In this document: positions 9,923 through 20,430 of the stretch, in pieces
How positions within the stretch are numbered: position 1 is the first letter of the stretch
Layout of the letters: each line of letters starts with the position of its first letter
Origin: Streptomyces sp. MRC013
GTDB lineage: Bacteria > Actinomycetota > Actinomycetes > Streptomycetales > Streptomycetaceae
Assembly: GCF_023614235.1 (NCBI RefSeq)
Contig: NZ_CP094264.1
Coordinates: forward strand, 4,278,001 to 4,342,000
Direction of reading: 5' to 3'
Length of the DNA: 64,000 nt
Position numbers and translations under genes: made by a program
The notes under the pieces: model-generated
What the model was told of the DNA's origin: nothing
The model's database searches: none
Seen by the model: only the letters and a program-made list of their open reading frames with translations

Positions 9923-10351
9923 ATGTCCGGCCAGCCCGCCACCCGCCGCACCGTGCTGAAGGGAGCTGCCCTCGCCGGCACCGCCGGGCTCGGCGCCGCC
10001 GCCTGCTCCACCGAGTCCAAGCTGGGCCACGCCCGGACGCCCACCCCGACCGCCCCCGTCGACCTGGGCGCGGCCGCCGAGGTGCCCGTGGGCGGCACCC
10101 GGCTCTACCGCGAGCAGCGCCTGCTCGTGCACCGCCCCGCCCGCGGCGAGTACCGGGCGTTCAGCGCCCAGTGCACCCACGCGGGCTGCGCCCTCGACCG
10201 GATCGAGGAGAACGAGGGCAACTGCCCGTGCCACGGCAGCCGCTTCGACGTCACCACCGGCAAGGCGCTCAAGGGCCCCGCGACCGTCCCGCTGCCCGAG
10301 GTGCCCGTCACCGTCAGGGACGGCAGGCTCATCGCCGGCCCCCAGGCCTGA
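9923..10351 (+). CDS. Rieske [2Fe-2S] lipoprotein with Tat signal
   Basis: A 142-residue exported Rieske protein. The N-terminus carries a twin-arginine motif (TRRTVLKG, residues 8-15), a short hydrophobic segment and a lipobox ending in Cys (LGAAAC, about residue 31). It should therefore be folded with its cluster before Tat export and lipid anchoring. The cluster ligands are in CTHAGC (about 87-92) and CPCHGSRF (about 102-109). It probably transfers electrons outside the membrane. No partner oxidase or reductase is adjacent, so the pathway is unknown. The start is ATG 9923. It is convergent with the HTH gene 16 bp downstream. Confidence 0.9.
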   Translation: MSGQPATRRTVLKGAALAGTAGLGAAACSTESKLGHARTPTPTAPVDLGAAAEVPVGGTRLYREQRLLVHRPARGEYRAFSAQCTHAGCALDRIEENEGNCPCHGSRFDVTTGKALKGPATVPLPEVPVTVRDGRLIAGPQA

Positions 10352-10367
10352 CCGCCCCTTCGCCGGT

Positions 10368-11318
10368 CTACTCCCAGTCCCAGCCGATCCCCAGCCGCCC
10401 CGGGCGCACCCCCTGCTCCACGAAGTGCACCGTGCGGTGCCGGCCGCTCAGGGTCAGGTCCCCCCGCGTCCCGCGCGGCGCCGACGCCGACGTTTGCGTG
10501 AACCGCCGGCACCGCACCGGCAGCGCCTTCTCGTGGAAGCCCACCTGAAGCACGTACTGCCCGCCCGCGAAGTTGAACCCGCGCACGTACTCGAGGCTCT
10601 CCCCGCCCGTACCGTCCTCGAAGCCGTACCCGAACACATAGGTGTCGCCCGCCCGCAGCCGCGTGTCGAAGAGCAGCTCCGCGACCACCACCCCGGTCTC
10701 CCGGTGCCACCGCACGCGTCCGGTGCGGCAGTTGTCGCCCGCCCGCACCACCACCCGCTCCGGCACGCACCCGGGGTCCCCGCGGTGGATCGCCACGTAG
10801 CGGTCGACGCCGTCGCGGTGCGCCCGCACCACGTGCGACGAGTCCCGGCCCACCAGCTCCCGCTGCGCGCCGATCCACACCCGCTCGTGGTGCCCCACCG
10901 TGTGCAGCCCGCCGTCCTGCGGCAGACCCAGGCCCTCGATGAGCCGCTCCACCGCCCCCGCGGTCTCCATCAGCGACCGGTACGCGCGGGCCGTCGGCCG
11001 CTTCACCCCGCCCCGCCCACCGCCGGTCCCGCCGCCCGGAACGTCGTCGAGCAGCCGGATCAGCGACTCCCCGGGCAAGCCCAGCAGCTCCTCCAGCGCC
11101 CGTACCGCCTTCAGCGACTCGGGCCGCCGGGGCCGCCGCGCCCCCTGCTGCCAGTAGCACAGGCTCGTCACCCCGACCTTGATCCCCCGGTGCGCCAGGT
11201 GGTGCCGGACCCGCTGCAGCGGCAGTCCCCGCGCCGCGAGCGCCGCGCGGAGCGCCAAGTGGAACGGACCGGTGCGCAGGAGCTGCGCCAGGTCGCCAGC
11301 GGCCTCGGTGTACTCCAC
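10368..11318 (-). CDS. Putative helix-turn-helix DNA-binding protein of unknown role
   Basis: A 316-residue protein. The N-terminal 90 residues look like a Cro/CI-type HTH: LPLQRVRHHLAHRGIKVGVTSLCYWQQGARRP, shown here only to indicate the recognition region, precedes a helix with LKAVRALEELLGLP. The rest is a beta-rich domain of unknown function (WIGAQRELVGRD, then DTYVFGYGFEDG, then FHEKALPVRCRRF). GTG 11318 was chosen because GAGGAG precedes it; an in-frame GTG at 11342 lies inside a palindrome. I do not recognise the C-terminal domain. A ligand-sensing regulator is plausible. It is divergent from uvrC. Confidence 0.7.
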   Translation of the reverse strand: MEYTEAAGDLAQLLRTGPFHLALRAALAARGLPLQRVRHHLAHRGIKVGVTSLCYWQQGARRPRRPESLKAVRALEELLGLPGESLIRLLDDVPGGGTGGGRGGVKRPTARAYRSLMETAGAVERLIEGLGLPQDGGLHTVGHHERVWIGAQRELVGRDSSHVVRAHRDGVDRYVAIHRGDPGCVPERVVVRAGDNCRTGRVRWHRETGVVVAELLFDTRLRAGDTYVFGYGFEDGTGGESLEYVRGFNFAGGQYVLQVGFHEKALPVRCRRFTQTSASAPRGTRGDLTLSGRHRTVHFVEQGVRPGRLGIGWDWE

Positions 11319-11330
11319 GAGGTCTCCTCG

Positions 11331-11342
11331 GTGAACGTTCAC
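11331..11342. promoter_or_regulatory. 12-bp palindrome at the 5' end of the HTH gene
   Basis: GTGAACGTTCAC is a perfect palindrome directly upstream of the ribosome site of the HTH gene and could be its own operator. It lacks the four-base spacer of a LexA box. Confidence 0.35.
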
Positions 11343-11686
11343 ATACGGGGGGATGAGACGGCGTTCCGGTGTGGACGGGAGGGCAGGTCAGGCGTACCGG
11401 GGCGTTCACACCCCGGTGGCCGCCGCTCACACCGCGACGCTCACCCCGCATTGAATCGTGTTGACCTGCCCGTGACAACGCTCGATCTCCCGGGCGGGCC
11501 TCCGGACGGGCTCCTCCCTTCCGCGGCCCCTCGGGGGAACGCGCTGCGCCGCCGCGGCAGGACACGGAGCGGACCCCGCCCCGGCCGGTGTGGTGCCGCG
11601 GGCCGCCGTCCCGCCCGGCCGGCCGCCGGACCGGGCCGTTCCCGCACCCCGCCGGGCCGTCGGCGCGCGCCAGTAGGGTGTGAGGT

Positions 11687-13708
11687 ATGGCCGACCCCTC
11701 CAGCTACCGCCCCAAGCCGGGGCAGGTCCCCGACTCGCCGGGGGTCTACAAGTTCCGCGACGAGCACGGTCGTGTGATCTACGTCGGCAAGGCCAAGTCC
11801 CTGCGCCAGCGCCTCGCCAGCTACTTCCAGGACCTCGCGGGCCTGCACCCGCGCACGCGGACCATGGTGACCACGGCCGCGTCCGTGGAGTGGACGGTGG
11901 TCTCCACGGAGGTGGAGGCGCTCCAGCTGGAGTACTCCTGGATCAAGGAGTTCGACCCCCGCTTCAACGTCAAGTACCGCGACGACAAGAGCTACCCCTA
12001 CCTCGCCGTCACCCTCGGCGAGGAGTTCCCCCGCGTCCAGGTCACACGCGGCCGCAAGCAGAAGGGCGTGCGCTACTTCGGGCCGTACGCCCACGCGTGG
12101 GCCATCCGCGAGACCGTCGACCTGCTCCTGCGCGTCTTCCCCGTCCGCACGTGCACCTCCGGGGTGTTCCGGAACGCCGCCCGCACGGGCCGCCCCTGCC
12201 TCCTCGGCTACATCGGCAAGTGCTCGGCGCCCTGCGTCGGCCGGATCGCTCCCGAGGAGCACCGCGAGCTGGCCGAGGAGTTCTGCGACTTCATGGCCGG
12301 CCGGACCGGCACGTACATCCGCCGCCTGGAGCAGGAGATGGCGGCGGCGGCCGAGGAGATGGAGTACGAACGGGCCGCCCGCCTCCGCGACGACGTGCAG
12401 GCCCTGCGCCGGGCCATGGAGAAGAACGCCGTCGTCCTCGCCGACGCCACCGACGCCGACCTCGTCGCCGTCGCGGAGGACGAGCTGGAGGCCGCCGTCC
12501 AGATCTTCCACGTCCGCGGCGGCCGGGTCCGCGGCCAGCGCGGCTGGATCACCGACAAGGTCGAGGCCGTCGACACGGCCGGCCTCGTGGAGCACGCCCT
12601 CCAGCAGCTGTACGGCGAGGAGAACGGCGAGGCGGTGCCGAAGGAGGTCCTGGTCCCGGCCCTGCCCGAGGACTCCGACGCGGTCACGCAGTGGCTGAGC
12701 GGCCGCCGCGGCTCCCAGGTGTCCCTGCGCGTGCCGCGGCGCGGCGACAAGAAGGACCTGATGGAGACCGTCGGGCGCAACGCCCAGCAGGCCCTCGTCC
12801 TCCACAGGACCAGGCGCGCCGGAGACCTCACCACCCGCTCCCGCGCCCTGGAGGAGATCGCCCAGGCCCTCGGCCTGGACGCGGCCCCGCTGCGCATCGA
12901 GTGCTTCGACGTCTCCCACCTCCAGGGCGAGGACGTCGTCGCGTCCATGGTCGTCTTCGAGGACGGGCTGCCCCGCAAGAGCGAGTACCGCCGCTTCCAG
13001 ATCAAGGGCCGCGTCGGGGACACGCAGGTCTGGCACGGTCAGGGCCAGGACGACGTCCGCTCCATGCACGAGGTGGTCAGCCGCCGCTTCCGGCGCTACC
13101 TCGCGGAGAAGGAGCGGACGGGGGAGTGGCCCGCCGGGGACGGGGAGGCCCCCGCCGAGGAGAACGGCCGGCCGAGGAGGTTCGCCTACCCGCCCCAGCT
13201 CGTCGTCGTCGACGGCGGCAGACCGCAGGTCGCCGCCGCCCGCCGGGCCCTCGACGAGCTGGGCATCGACGACGTCGCCGTGTGCGGCCTGGCCAAGCGG
13301 CTCGAGGAGGTCTGGCTCCCCGACGAGGACGACCCGGTCGTCCTGCCCCGCACCAGCGAGGGCCTGTACCTCCTCCAGCGGATCCGCGACACGGCCCACG
13401 ACTTCGCCATCCGCTACCAGCGCGCCAAGCGCGGCAAACGGCTGCGCACCAGCCCCCTGGACGACGTGCCGGGTCTGGGGGAGACGCGCAAACAGGTGCT
13501 GATCAAGCATTTCGGTTCGGTGAAACGGCTCCGGCAGGCGACAATCGACCAGATCTGCGAGGTCCCCGGCTTCGGCCGCAAGACCGCCGAAGCCGTCGCC
13601 GCAGCCCTCGCCCGGGCGGCTCCGGCCGCCCCGGCCGTGAACACGGCGACGGGGGAGATCATCGAGGACGACGACGGGGGAACCGTATGGACGGGCGACC
13701 GGACATGA
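11687..13708 (+). CDS. uvrC: UvrABC system protein C
   Basis: UvrC makes the two incisions of nucleotide excision repair. The 673 residues show an N-terminal GIY-YIG nuclease ([22 protein letters not shown], beginning near residue 13; quoted only as landmark), a cysteine-bearing segment ([15 protein letters not shown], about 165-180) and a UVR domain binding UvrB ([11 protein letters not shown], about 226). The RNase H-like second nuclease follows ([23 protein letters not shown]), then C-terminal helix-hairpin-helix repeats ([25 protein letters not shown]). The start is ATG 11687. The stop overlaps the rapZ start (ATGA), so uvrC heads a uvrC-rapZ-yvcK-whiA run. Confidence 0.97.
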   Translation: MADPSSYRPKPGQVPDSPGVYKFRDEHGRVIYVGKAKSLRQRLASYFQDLAGLHPRTRTMVTTAASVEWTVVSTEVEALQLEYSWIKEFDPRFNVKYRDDKSYPYLAVTLGEEFPRVQVTRGRKQKGVRYFGPYAHAWAIRETVDLLLRVFPVRTCTSGVFRNAARTGRPCLLGYIGKCSAPCVGRIAPEEHRELAEEFCDFMAGRTGTYIRRLEQEMAAAAEEMEYERAARLRDDVQALRRAMEKNAVVLADATDADLVAVAEDELEAAVQIFHVRGGRVRGQRGWITDKVEAVDTAGLVEHALQQLYGEENGEAVPKEVLVPALPEDSDAVTQWLSGRRGSQVSLRVPRRGDKKDLMETVGRNAQQALVLHRTRRAGDLTTRSRALEEIAQALGLDAAPLRIECFDVSHLQGEDVVASMVVFEDGLPRKSEYRRFQIKGRVGDTQVWHGQGQDDVRSMHEVVSRRFRRYLAEKERTGEWPAGDGEAPAEENGRPRRFAYPPQLVVVDGGRPQVAAARRALDELGIDDVAVCGLAKRLEEVWLPDEDDPVVLPRTSEGLYLLQRIRDTAHDFAIRYQRAKRGKRLRTSPLDDVPGLGETRKQVLIKHFGSVKRLRQATIDQICEVPGFGRKTAEAVAAALARAAPAAPAVNTATGEIIEDDDGGTVWTGDRT

Positions 13709-14658
13709 ATGACCACACCGCGCACGACGACCGGGAAGACGGAGCAGCAGACGTGAGTACGGGCACGACGATCGAGGCCGGCGAGGCCGCCGAGGCGGCC
13801 ATCCCCGAGCTGGTGGTCATCTCCGGGATGTCCGGCGCCGGGCGCAGCACCGCCGCGAAGTGCCTGGAGGACCTCGGCTGGTTCGTCGTGGACAACCTGC
13901 CGCCCGCCCTGATCCCCACCATGGTCGAGCTCGGCGCCCGCTCCCAGGGCAACGTCGCCCGGATCGCCGTCGTCGTCGACGTCCGCGGACGCCGGTTCTT
14001 CGACAACCTCCGCGAGTCCCTCGCCGACCTCGACGCCAAGCAGGTCACGCGCCGCATCGTCTTCCTGGAGTCCTCCGACGAGGCGCTCGTGCGGCGTTTC
14101 GAGTCCGTGCGCCGCCCCCACCCGCTCCAGGGCGACGGCCGCATCGTCGACGGCATCGCCGCCGAACGCGACCTGCTGCGCGAGCTGCGCGGCGACGCCG
14201 ACCTGGTGATCGACACCTCCAACCTCAACGTGCACGAGCTGCGCGCCAAGATGAACGCCCGGTTCGCCGGCGAGGAGGAGCCCGAGCTGCGGGCCACCGT
14301 CATGTCGTTCGGCTACAAGTACGGCCTGCCCGTCGACGCCGACCTCGTCGTCGACTGCCGCTTCCTGCCCAACCCGCACTGGGTGCCCGAGCTGCGCCCC
14401 TTCACCGGGCTCAACGAGGAGGTGTCCGCCTACGTCTTCGACCAGCCGGGCGCCAAGGAGTTCCTCGACCGGTACGCGGAACTGCTCCAGCTGATCGCCA
14501 CCGGCTACCGCCGCGAGGGCAAGCGGTACGTCACCGTCGCCGTCGGCTGCACGGGCGGCAAGCACCGCTCCGTCGCCGTGTCCGAGAAGCTCGCCGCCCG
14601 GCTCGCCTCGGAAGGGGTCGAGACCGTCGTCGTGCACCGGGACATGGGGCGCGAGTGA
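13705..14658 (+). CDS. rapZ: RapZ/YvcJ family nucleotide-binding protein
   Basis: A 317-residue P-loop protein with Walker A GMSGAGRS near residue 39. The C-terminal half carries the conserved [17 protein letters not shown] and [10 protein letters not shown] motifs of the RapZ/YvcJ family. In E. coli RapZ is an adaptor for small-RNA decay controlling GlmS. In Gram-positives the role is less clear, and it hydrolyses GTP and ATP. ATG 13705 overlaps the uvrC stop. A GTG at 13753 is an alternative start, since the first 16 residues are charged and poorly conserved. The rapZ-yvcK-whiA order is conserved across Gram-positives. The stop overlaps the next start. Confidence 0.93.
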   Translation: MNDHTAHDDREDGAADVSTGTTIEAGEAAEAAIPELVVISGMSGAGRSTAAKCLEDLGWFVVDNLPPALIPTMVELGARSQGNVARIAVVVDVRGRRFFDNLRESLADLDAKQVTRRIVFLESSDEALVRRFESVRRPHPLQGDGRIVDGIAAERDLLRELRGDADLVIDTSNLNVHELRAKMNARFAGEEEPELRATVMSFGYKYGLPVDADLVVDCRFLPNPHWVPELRPFTGLNEEVSAYVFDQPGAKEFLDRYAELLQLIATGYRREGKRYVTVAVGCTGGKHRSVAVSEKLAARLASEGVETVVVHRDMGRE

Positions 14659-15680
14659 GGCGCCCGCACCGGCGGCGCGTCGGCACCCCGTCCGCGCGCG
14701 CGCTGCGCGGACGCGGCGCGCAGCCGAAGGTCGTGGCGCTCGGCGGCGGCATGGGGCTGTCCGCGTCCCTCGCCGCCCTGCGCCGGATCACCGGCGACCT
14801 GACCGCGGTGGTCACCGTCGCCGACGACGGCGGGTCCAGCGGCCGGCTCCGCGAGGAGCTGGGCGTCCTGCCCCCCGGGGACCTGCGCAAGGCCCTCGCC
14901 GCCCTGTGCGGCGACGACGACTGGGGCCAGACCTGGGCGCGGGTCATCCAGCACCGCTTCCAGTCCAAGGGCGACCTGCACGAGCACGCCGTCGGCAACC
15001 TGCTGATCGTCGCCCTGTGGGAGCAGCTCGGCGACCACGTGCAGGCGCTCGACCTGGTCGGCAGACTGCTCGGGGCGCAGGGCAGGGTGCTGCCCATGTC
15101 CGCCGTGCCGCTGGAGCTCCAGGCGCTCGTCAGGGGCCACGACCCGGCCCGGCCGGAGGACGTGGACACCGTGCGCGGCCAGGCGACCGTGGCGCTCACG
15201 CCCGGCGAGGTCCAGTCGGTGCACCTGGTGCCGCACGACCCGCCGGCCGTCCCGGAGGCCGTCGCCGCGGTCCTCGACGCCGACTGGGTGGTCCTCGGCC
15301 CGGGCTCGTGGTTCTCCTCGGTGATCCCGCACCTCCTGGTGCCCGAACTGCTGGACGCGCTCGTCGGGACCAGGGCCCGCAGGGTCCTGTCGCTGAACCT
15401 CGCGCCGCAGCCCGGTGAAACCGCCGGGTTCTCCCCGCAGCGTCATTTGGAGGTTTTGGCCCGACACGCACCTAAACTCGCCCTGGACGTGGTGCTGGCC
15501 GACGAGGCCGCCGTACCCGACCGCGACTCGCTGGCGGACGCCGCGAAGCGCCTCGGCGCGGCGGTCGAGCTGGCCCCGGTGGCCAGGAAGGACGGCCTGC
15601 CCAAGCACGACCCGGAGCTGCTGGCCGCCGCGTACGACCGTATTTTTCGGATGCATGGAAGGATCGGCCCATGGCGATGA
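14655..15680 (+). CDS. yvcK: Gluconeogenesis factor YvcK/CofD-like family protein
   Basis: A 341-residue YvcK-family protein of the CofD-like fold. It has a glycine-rich [13 protein letters not shown] near residue 31, [14 protein letters not shown] near 58 and [16 protein letters not shown] near 215. In Bacillus and mycobacteria YvcK (CuvA) binds UDP-sugars and links carbon supply to cell-wall synthesis and cell shape. Assignment to that role here is by family. GTG 14655 overlaps the rapZ stop (GTGA). The first 20 basic residues are probably a poorly conserved extension. The gene overlaps whiA by ten bases, implying translational coupling. Confidence 0.93.
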   Translation: MRRPHRRRVGTPSARALRGRGAQPKVVALGGGMGLSASLAALRRITGDLTAVVTVADDGGSSGRLREELGVLPPGDLRKALAALCGDDDWGQTWARVIQHRFQSKGDLHEHAVGNLLIVALWEQLGDHVQALDLVGRLLGAQGRVLPMSAVPLELQALVRGHDPARPEDVDTVRGQATVALTPGEVQSVHLVPHDPPAVPEAVAAVLDADWVVLGPGSWFSSVIPHLLVPELLDALVGTRARRVLSLNLAPQPGETAGFSPQRHLEVLARHAPKLALDVVLADEAAVPDRDSLADAAKRLGAAVELAPVARKDGLPKHDPELLAAAYDRIFRMHGRIGPWR

Positions 15681-16660
15681 CGGCAGCGGTGAAGGACGAG
15701 ATCTCCCGGCTCCCCGTCACCCGCACCTGCTGCAGAAAGGCCGAGGTCTCGTCGGTCCTGCGGTTCGCCGGCGGCCTGCACCTGGTGAGCGGCCGGATCG
15801 TGATCGAGGCGGAGCTGGACACGGCGATGGCGGCACGCCGCCTGAAACGGGACATCGCGGAGATCTTCGGGCACGGCTCGGAGCTGATCGTCATGGCCCC
15901 GGGCGGGCTGCGGCGCGGTTCCCGCTTCGTGGTGCGCGTGGTGGCGGGCGGCGACCAGCTGGCCCGCCAGACGGGCCTGGTCGACGGCCGCGGCCGGCCG
16001 GTCCGGGGCCTGCCCCCGCAGGTCGTCTCCGGGGCCACCTGCGACGCCGAGGCCGCCTGGCGCGGCGCCTTCCTGGCGCACGGGTCGCTGACCGAGCCCG
16101 GCCGCTCCTCCTCCCTGGAGGTCACCTGCCCCGGCCCGGAGGCCGCACTCGCCCTGGTCGGCGCCGCCCGCCGGCTCTCCATCGCGGCCAAGGCCCGCGA
16201 GGTGCGGGGCGTGGACCGCGTCGTCGTCCGCGACGGCGACGCGATCGGCGCACTGCTGACCCGGCTCGGCGCCCACGAGTCCGTACTGGCCTGGGAGGAG
16301 CGGCGGATGCGCCGCGAGGTCCGCGCCACGGCCAACCGGCTCGCCAACTTCGACGACGCCAACCTGCGCCGCTCGGCCCGCGCCGCCGTCGCCGCCGGCG
16401 CCCGCGTGCAGCGCGCCCTGGAGATCCTCGGCGAGGACGTGCCGGAGCACCTCGCGGCGGCCGGGCGGCTGCGCATGGAGCACAAGCAGGCCTCGCTGGA
16501 GGAGCTGGGCGCCCTCGCCGACCCGCCGCTGACCAAGGACGCCGTCGCGGGCCGGATCCGCCGCCTCCTGGCGATGGCCGACAAGCGCGCCCAGGACCTG
16601 GGCATCCCGGGCACGGAGTCGAACCTGACGGAGGAGATGGCCGACGGCCTCGTCGGCTGA
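15671..16660 (+). CDS. whiA: Sporulation transcription regulator WhiA
   Basis: WhiA acts with WhiB to trigger sporulation septation in Streptomyces aerial hyphae. The 329 residues comprise an N-terminal homing-endonuclease-like domain without catalytic function ([19 protein letters not shown] at residues 3-21 as landmark; [17 protein letters not shown]). A C-terminal HTH follows ([21 protein letters not shown] at 276-296 marks it) that binds DNA. ATG 15671 lies inside the yvcK end; a second ATG six bases on is also possible. The protein is complete. A GC hairpin and the gap promoter region follow. Confidence 0.97.
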   Translation: MAMTAAVKDEISRLPVTRTCCRKAEVSSVLRFAGGLHLVSGRIVIEAELDTAMAARRLKRDIAEIFGHGSELIVMAPGGLRRGSRFVVRVVAGGDQLARQTGLVDGRGRPVRGLPPQVVSGATCDAEAAWRGAFLAHGSLTEPGRSSSLEVTCPGPEAALALVGAARRLSIAAKAREVRGVDRVVVRDGDAIGALLTRLGAHESVLAWEERRMRREVRATANRLANFDDANLRRSARAAVAAGARVQRALEILGEDVPEHLAAAGRLRMEHKQASLEELGALADPPLTKDAVAGRIRRLLAMADKRAQDLGIPGTESNLTEEMADGLVG

Positions 16661-16741
16661 GCCCACCGCCCCGCGAGCCCCGCCGCACCGCCCCTCCCGT
16701 GGGCCCGGCGGGGTTTGCCGTTGCGCACACCGAGCAGGGGG

Positions 16742-16770
16742 ATGACAAACACATCACCCGACTGTATCTT
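16742..16770 (+). promoter_or_regulatory. Candidate vegetative promoter of gap
   Basis: ATGACA (16742-16747) and TATCTT (16765-16770) with a 17-bp spacer match the HrdB-type consensus well. They lie in an unusually AT-rich patch of the 247-bp gap before gap. Confidence 0.5.
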
Positions 16771-16907
16771 GCAAGGTTCGGGTCGTTCCGGTGCGCTGAA
16801 TGCCGCCGCGGAGGCCCGGGAGGGGTAGTGTCGAAGGCGGTCGGGGACATCCCACACAGAGATCGCCGGGCGTCGACCCCGGCGTACCCCAACGAGGAGA
16901 TCGGTTC

Positions 16908-17912
16908 GTGACGATCCGCGTAGGAATCAACGGCTTCGGCCGCATCGGTCGCAACTACTTCCGCGCGCTGCTGGAGCAGGGCGCGGACATCGAGATCGTG
17001 GCTGTCAACGACCTGGGTGACACCGCGACCACCGCCCACCTGCTGAAGTACGACACCGTCCTCGGGCGCCTCAAGGCCGAGGTGACCCACACCGCCGACA
17101 CGATCACCGTCGACGGCCACACCGTCAAGGTGCTCTCCGAGCGCGACCCGGCCGACATCCCCTGGGGCGGGCTGGGCGTCGACGTCGTCATCGAGTCGAC
17201 CGGCATCTTCACCAAGAAGGCCGACGCCGAGAAGCACATCGCCGGCGGCGCCAGGAAGGTCCTCATCTCGGCTCCGGCCAAGGGCGAGGACATCACCATC
17301 GTCATGGGCGTCAACCAGGACAAGTACGACGCGGCCAGCCACCACGTCGTCTCCAACGCCTCCTGCACCACCAACTGCGTGGCCCCGATGGCCAAGGTCC
17401 TCGACGAGAACTTCGGCATCGTCAAGGGCATGATGACCACCGTCCACGCGTACACCAACGACCAGCGCATCCTGGACTTCCCGCACCGGGACCTCCGCCG
17501 CGCCCGCGCCGCCGCGCAGAACATCATCCCCACGTCCACCGGGGCCGCCAGGGCCACCGCGCTCGTCCTCCCGCAGCTCAAGGGCAAGCTGGACGGCATC
17601 GCCATGCGGGTCCCGGTGCCGACCGGCTCGGTCACCGACCTCGTCCTGGAGCTCGAGCACGAGGCCACCAGGGAAGAGATCAACACCGCCTTCCAGAAGG
17701 CCGCCGAGGGCCAGATGAAGGGCATCCTGGAGTACACCGAGGACCCGATCGTCTCCTCCGACATCGTCAACTGGCCGGCCTCCTGCACCTTCGACTCGTC
17801 GCTGACGCTGGTGCAGGGCAGGCAGGCCAAGGTCGTCGGCTGGTACGACAACGAATGGGGCTACGCGCACCGTCTCGTGGACCTGACTGTCTTCATCGGC
17901 GAGCGGCTCTGA
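16908..17912 (+). CDS. gap: Type I glyceraldehyde-3-phosphate dehydrogenase
   Basis: This enzyme oxidises glyceraldehyde 3-phosphate to 1,3-bisphosphoglycerate with NAD+ in glycolysis. The 334 residues show the Rossmann start INGFGRIGR (residues 5-13), the catalytic Cys in SNASCTTNCVAP (near 155) and the phosphate-site TSTGAA. The conserved WYDNEWGY is near the C-terminus. GTG 16908 follows AACGAGGAGA. It heads the gap-pgk-tpiA-secG series. A long hairpin between gap and pgk may set their relative expression. No unusual residues are seen. Confidence 0.97.
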   Translation: MTIRVGINGFGRIGRNYFRALLEQGADIEIVAVNDLGDTATTAHLLKYDTVLGRLKAEVTHTADTITVDGHTVKVLSERDPADIPWGGLGVDVVIESTGIFTKKADAEKHIAGGARKVLISAPAKGEDITIVMGVNQDKYDAASHHVVSNASCTTNCVAPMAKVLDENFGIVKGMMTTVHAYTNDQRILDFPHRDLRRARAAAQNIIPTSTGAARATALVLPQLKGKLDGIAMRVPVPTGSVTDLVLELEHEATREEINTAFQKAAEGQMKGILEYTEDPIVSSDIVNWPASCTFDSSLTLVQGRQAKVVGWYDNEWGYAHRLVDLTVFIGERL

Positions 17913-17941
17913 TAGACAGCAGGCGGGCACCTCGATGTGAG

Positions 17942-17985
17942 CACGGGGCCCGGGCAGCGCGAAACCGCGCTGTACGGGCCCCGTG
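17942..17985 (+). terminator. Hairpin between gap and pgk
   Basis: The 11-bp arms CACGGGGCCCG and CGGGCCCCGTG enclose a second 6-bp stem (AGCGCG/CGCGCT). There is no U-run, so it may be an attenuator or an RNA-processing/stability hairpin rather than a full terminator. Confidence 0.55.
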
Positions 17986-18024
17986 GCTTGCCCCGGCCAC
18001 GAGTTCTCCAAGGAGCACCAACCG

Positions 18025-19236
18025 ATGCAGACGATCCACACACTTCTCGAGCGGGGAGTCGAAGGCAAGCGGGTCTTCGTCCGCGCCGACCTCAACGTGC
18101 CGCTGGACGGCACCACCATCACCGACGACGGCCGCATCCGCGCGGTCCTGCCCACGGTCAGGGCCCTCGCCGAGGCGGGTGCCCGGGTCGTCGTGGCCTC
18201 CCACCTCGGCCGCCCCAAGGGCGCGCCGGACCCGGCCTTCTCGCTGCGCCCCGCCGCCGTGCGCCTCGCCGAACTGCTCGGCGCACCCGTCGCGTTCGCC
18301 GGCGACACCATCGGCACCGAGGCCCACGACACCGTGGGCGGTCTCGGAGCCGGCGGGGTCGCCGTCCTGGAGAACCTCCGCTTCGACGCGGGCGAGACGT
18401 CCAAGGACGACGCCGAGCGCGCCGAGTTCGCCGCCCGCCTCGCCGCACTCGCCGACGTGTACGTGGGCGACGGCTTCGGCGCCGTGCACCGCAGGCACGC
18501 CTCCGTCTTCGACCTGCCGAAGCTGCTGCCCGCCTACGCCGGCCACCTCATCGCCGCCGAGGTCGGCGTGCTGAGGAAGCTCACCGACGACGTCGAGCGG
18601 CCGTACGCGGTCGTCCTCGGCGGCTCGAAGGTCTCCGACAAGCTCGGCGTCATCGACCACCTGCTGGAGAAGGCCGACCGCATCCTCATCGGCGGCGGCA
18701 TGGCGTACACCTTCCTCAAGGCCGAGGGCCACGAGGTCGGGGCCTCGCTGCTCCAGGAGGACCAGATCCCGGCGGTCCGGGAGTACCTGGACCGGGCCGA
18801 GAAGCGCGGCGTGGAGTTCGTCCTCCCCGTCGACGTGCTGGTCTCCGCCGAGTTCCCGGACCTGGCGGGGAAGGCCCCGGCCCACCCCGCCACGGTCGCC
18901 GCGGACGCCATCCCCGCGGGCCAGAAGGGCCTCGACATCGGCCCGAGGACCTGCGAGCTGTACGCCTCGAAACTCGCCGACGCCGCCACCGTCTTCTGGA
19001 ACGGCCCCATGGGCGTCTTCGAGCACCCCGACTACGCCCAGGGCACCAGGGCCGTCGCCCAGGCGCTCGCCGACTCCCCGGCCTTCACGGTCGTCGGCGG
19101 CGGCGACTCCGCCGCCGCCGTCCGGACCCTGGGCTTCGACGAGGACGCCTTCGGCCACATCTCAACCGGCGGCGGCGCCAGCCTCGAATACCTCGAGGGC
19201 AAGACGCTCCCCGGCCTCGCCGCACTGGAGGACTGA
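18025..19236 (+). CDS. pgk: Phosphoglycerate kinase
   Basis: Transfers phosphate from 1,3-bisphosphoglycerate to ADP in glycolysis. The 403 residues have the typical N-terminal [14 protein letters not shown] (residues 15-28), the substrate-binding SHLGRPKG (near 63) and ENLRF. The C-terminal nucleotide site includes WNGPMGVFE and [13 protein letters not shown] 18025 is preceded by AAGGAG at 18010. The spacing to gap (112 bp with a hairpin) and to tpiA (5 bp) points to a shared transcript with tight coupling to tpiA. Confidence 0.97.
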   Translation: MQTIHTLLERGVEGKRVFVRADLNVPLDGTTITDDGRIRAVLPTVRALAEAGARVVVASHLGRPKGAPDPAFSLRPAAVRLAELLGAPVAFAGDTIGTEAHDTVGGLGAGGVAVLENLRFDAGETSKDDAERAEFAARLAALADVYVGDGFGAVHRRHASVFDLPKLLPAYAGHLIAAEVGVLRKLTDDVERPYAVVLGGSKVSDKLGVIDHLLEKADRILIGGGMAYTFLKAEGHEVGASLLQEDQIPAVREYLDRAEKRGVEFVLPVDVLVSAEFPDLAGKAPAHPATVAADAIPAGQKGLDIGPRTCELYASKLADAATVFWNGPMGVFEHPDYAQGTRAVAQALADSPAFTVVGGGDSAAAVRTLGFDEDAFGHISTGGGASLEYLEGKTLPGLAALED

Positions 19237-19241
19237 ACACC

Positions 19242-20018
19242 GTGACCACCCGCACCCCGCTGATGGCGGGCAACTGGAAGATGAACCTCAACCACCTCGA
19301 GGCCATCGCCCACGTCCAGAAGCTCGCCTTCGCCCTCACCGACAAGGACCACGACGCCGTCGAGGTCGCCGTCCTGCCGCCCTTCACCGACCTGCGCTCC
19401 GTGCAGACCCTGGTCGACGGGGACAAGCTGAAGATCAGGTACGGCGCCCAGGACCTGTCGGCGCACGACTCCGGGGCGTACACCGGTGAGGTCTCCGGTG
19501 CCATGCTCGCCAAGTTGAAGTGCGCCTACGTGACCGTGGGCCACTCCGAGCGCCGCCAGTACCACGGCGAGACCGACGCCGTCTGCAACGGGAAGGTGAA
19601 GGCCGCGTTCCGGCACGGCCTGACCCCGATCCTCTGCGTCGGCGAGGGCCTCGACGTCCGCAAGGCCGGCGGCCAGGTCGCCCACACCCTCGCGCAGCTC
19701 GACGGCGCGCTCGAGGGCGTCCCCGCCGAGCAGGCGGGGACGATCGTCGTCGCCTACGAACCGGTGTGGGCCATCGGCACCGGAGAGGTCGCCACCCCCG
19801 AGGACGCGCAGGAGGTGTGCGGCGCGATCCGCGGCCGCCTCGCCGAGCTGTACTCGCGGGAGGCGGCCGACGGGGTCCGCATCCAGTACGGCGGCTCCGT
19901 GAAGGCCGGCAACATCGCCGCGATCATGGCGCAGCCCGACGTGGACGGCGCCCTGGTCGGCGGCGCCTCCCTGGACCCGGAGGAGTTCGTCAGGATCGTC
20001 CGCTTCCGCGACCAGTGA
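19242..20018 (+). CDS. tpiA: Triosephosphate isomerase
   Basis: Interconverts dihydroxyacetone phosphate and glyceraldehyde 3-phosphate. The 258-residue TIM barrel has N-terminal GNWKMN with the catalytic Lys, VGHSERR with the catalytic His (near 100), and the signature [10 protein letters not shown] with the catalytic Glu (near 173). The phosphate-binding [10 protein letters not shown] is near 216. GTG 19242 lies five bases after the pgk stop; codon 6 or so is where most homologs align. A strong hairpin follows before secG. Confidence 0.97.
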   Translation: MTTRTPLMAGNWKMNLNHLEAIAHVQKLAFALTDKDHDAVEVAVLPPFTDLRSVQTLVDGDKLKIRYGAQDLSAHDSGAYTGEVSGAMLAKLKCAYVTVGHSERRQYHGETDAVCNGKVKAAFRHGLTPILCVGEGLDVRKAGGQVAHTLAQLDGALEGVPAEQAGTIVVAYEPVWAIGTGEVATPEDAQEVCGAIRGRLAELYSREAADGVRIQYGGSVKAGNIAAIMAQPDVDGALVGGASLDPEEFVRIVRFRDQ

Positions 20019-20049
20019 GTATGCGGTAGGGCCGAATCGTCGTACCCTT

Positions 20050-20088
20050 GCGGGGGCCCGGGGGCTTCGGGCGAGCCCGGGCCCCCGC
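20050..20088 (+). terminator. Hairpin after tpiA
   Basis: Perfect 13-bp arms GCGGGGGCCCGGG and its complement surround a 13-nt loop, 31 bases after the tpiA stop. There is no U-tract. Confidence 0.6.
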
Positions 20089-20132
20089 CGTCCATCCAGT
20101 CCGAGAGAATTGCCAGGAAGTAGGGTCCAGCC

Positions 20133-20369
20133 GTGATTATGGGATTCTCGATTGCCCTGATCGTGTTCAGCCTGCTGCTGATGCTGCTGGTGCTGATGCA
20201 CAAGGGGAAGGGCGGCGGTCTCTCCGACATGTTCGGCGGCGGCATGCAGTCCTCCGTCGGCGGTTCCTCGGTCGCCGAGCGCAACCTCGACCGCATCACC
20301 GTCGTCGTCGGCCTGCTCTGGGTCGCCTGCATCGTCGTCGTGGGGCTGCTGGTCAAGCTGGAGGGCTGA
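20133..20369 (+). CDS. secG: Preprotein translocase subunit SecG
   Basis: A 78-residue inner-membrane protein, the small accessory subunit of the SecYEG channel. It has two hydrophobic helices (FSIALIVFSLLLMLLVLMH near residues 4-22, and VVVGLLWVACIVVVGLLV near 57-74) and between them the conserved glycine-rich GKGGGLSDMFGGG. GTG 20133 was chosen over the ATG six bases later; both keep the first helix. It follows tpiA as in other actinobacteria. Confidence 0.93.
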   Translation: MIMGFSIALIVFSLLLMLLVLMHKGKGGGLSDMFGGGMQSSVGGSSVAERNLDRITVVVGLLWVACIVVVGLLVKLEG

Positions 20370-20402
20370 CCGGCAGCCCCCCGTCCCGCGTCCCGAGGGC
20401 GG

Positions 20403-20430
20403 GGTAACTCCCGTCGCCGGACGCGCGTTG
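20403..20430 (+). promoter_or_regulatory. Candidate sigma-R-type promoter of rbpA
   Basis: GGTAAC (20403-20408), an 18-bp spacer and GTTG (20427-20430) resemble the thiol-stress sigma-R consensus GGGAAY-N18-GTTG with one mismatch. rbpA is a known sigma-R target in S. coelicolor. A TAGACT at 20440-20445 may be a second, vegetative -10. Confidence 0.45.

Noticed and set aside
11331..11342. LexA (SOS) box at GTGAACGTTCAC near uvrC
   Set aside because: The Gram-positive box needs GAAC-N4-GTTC; here the half sites abut. None of the three uvr genes has a proper box in this window.
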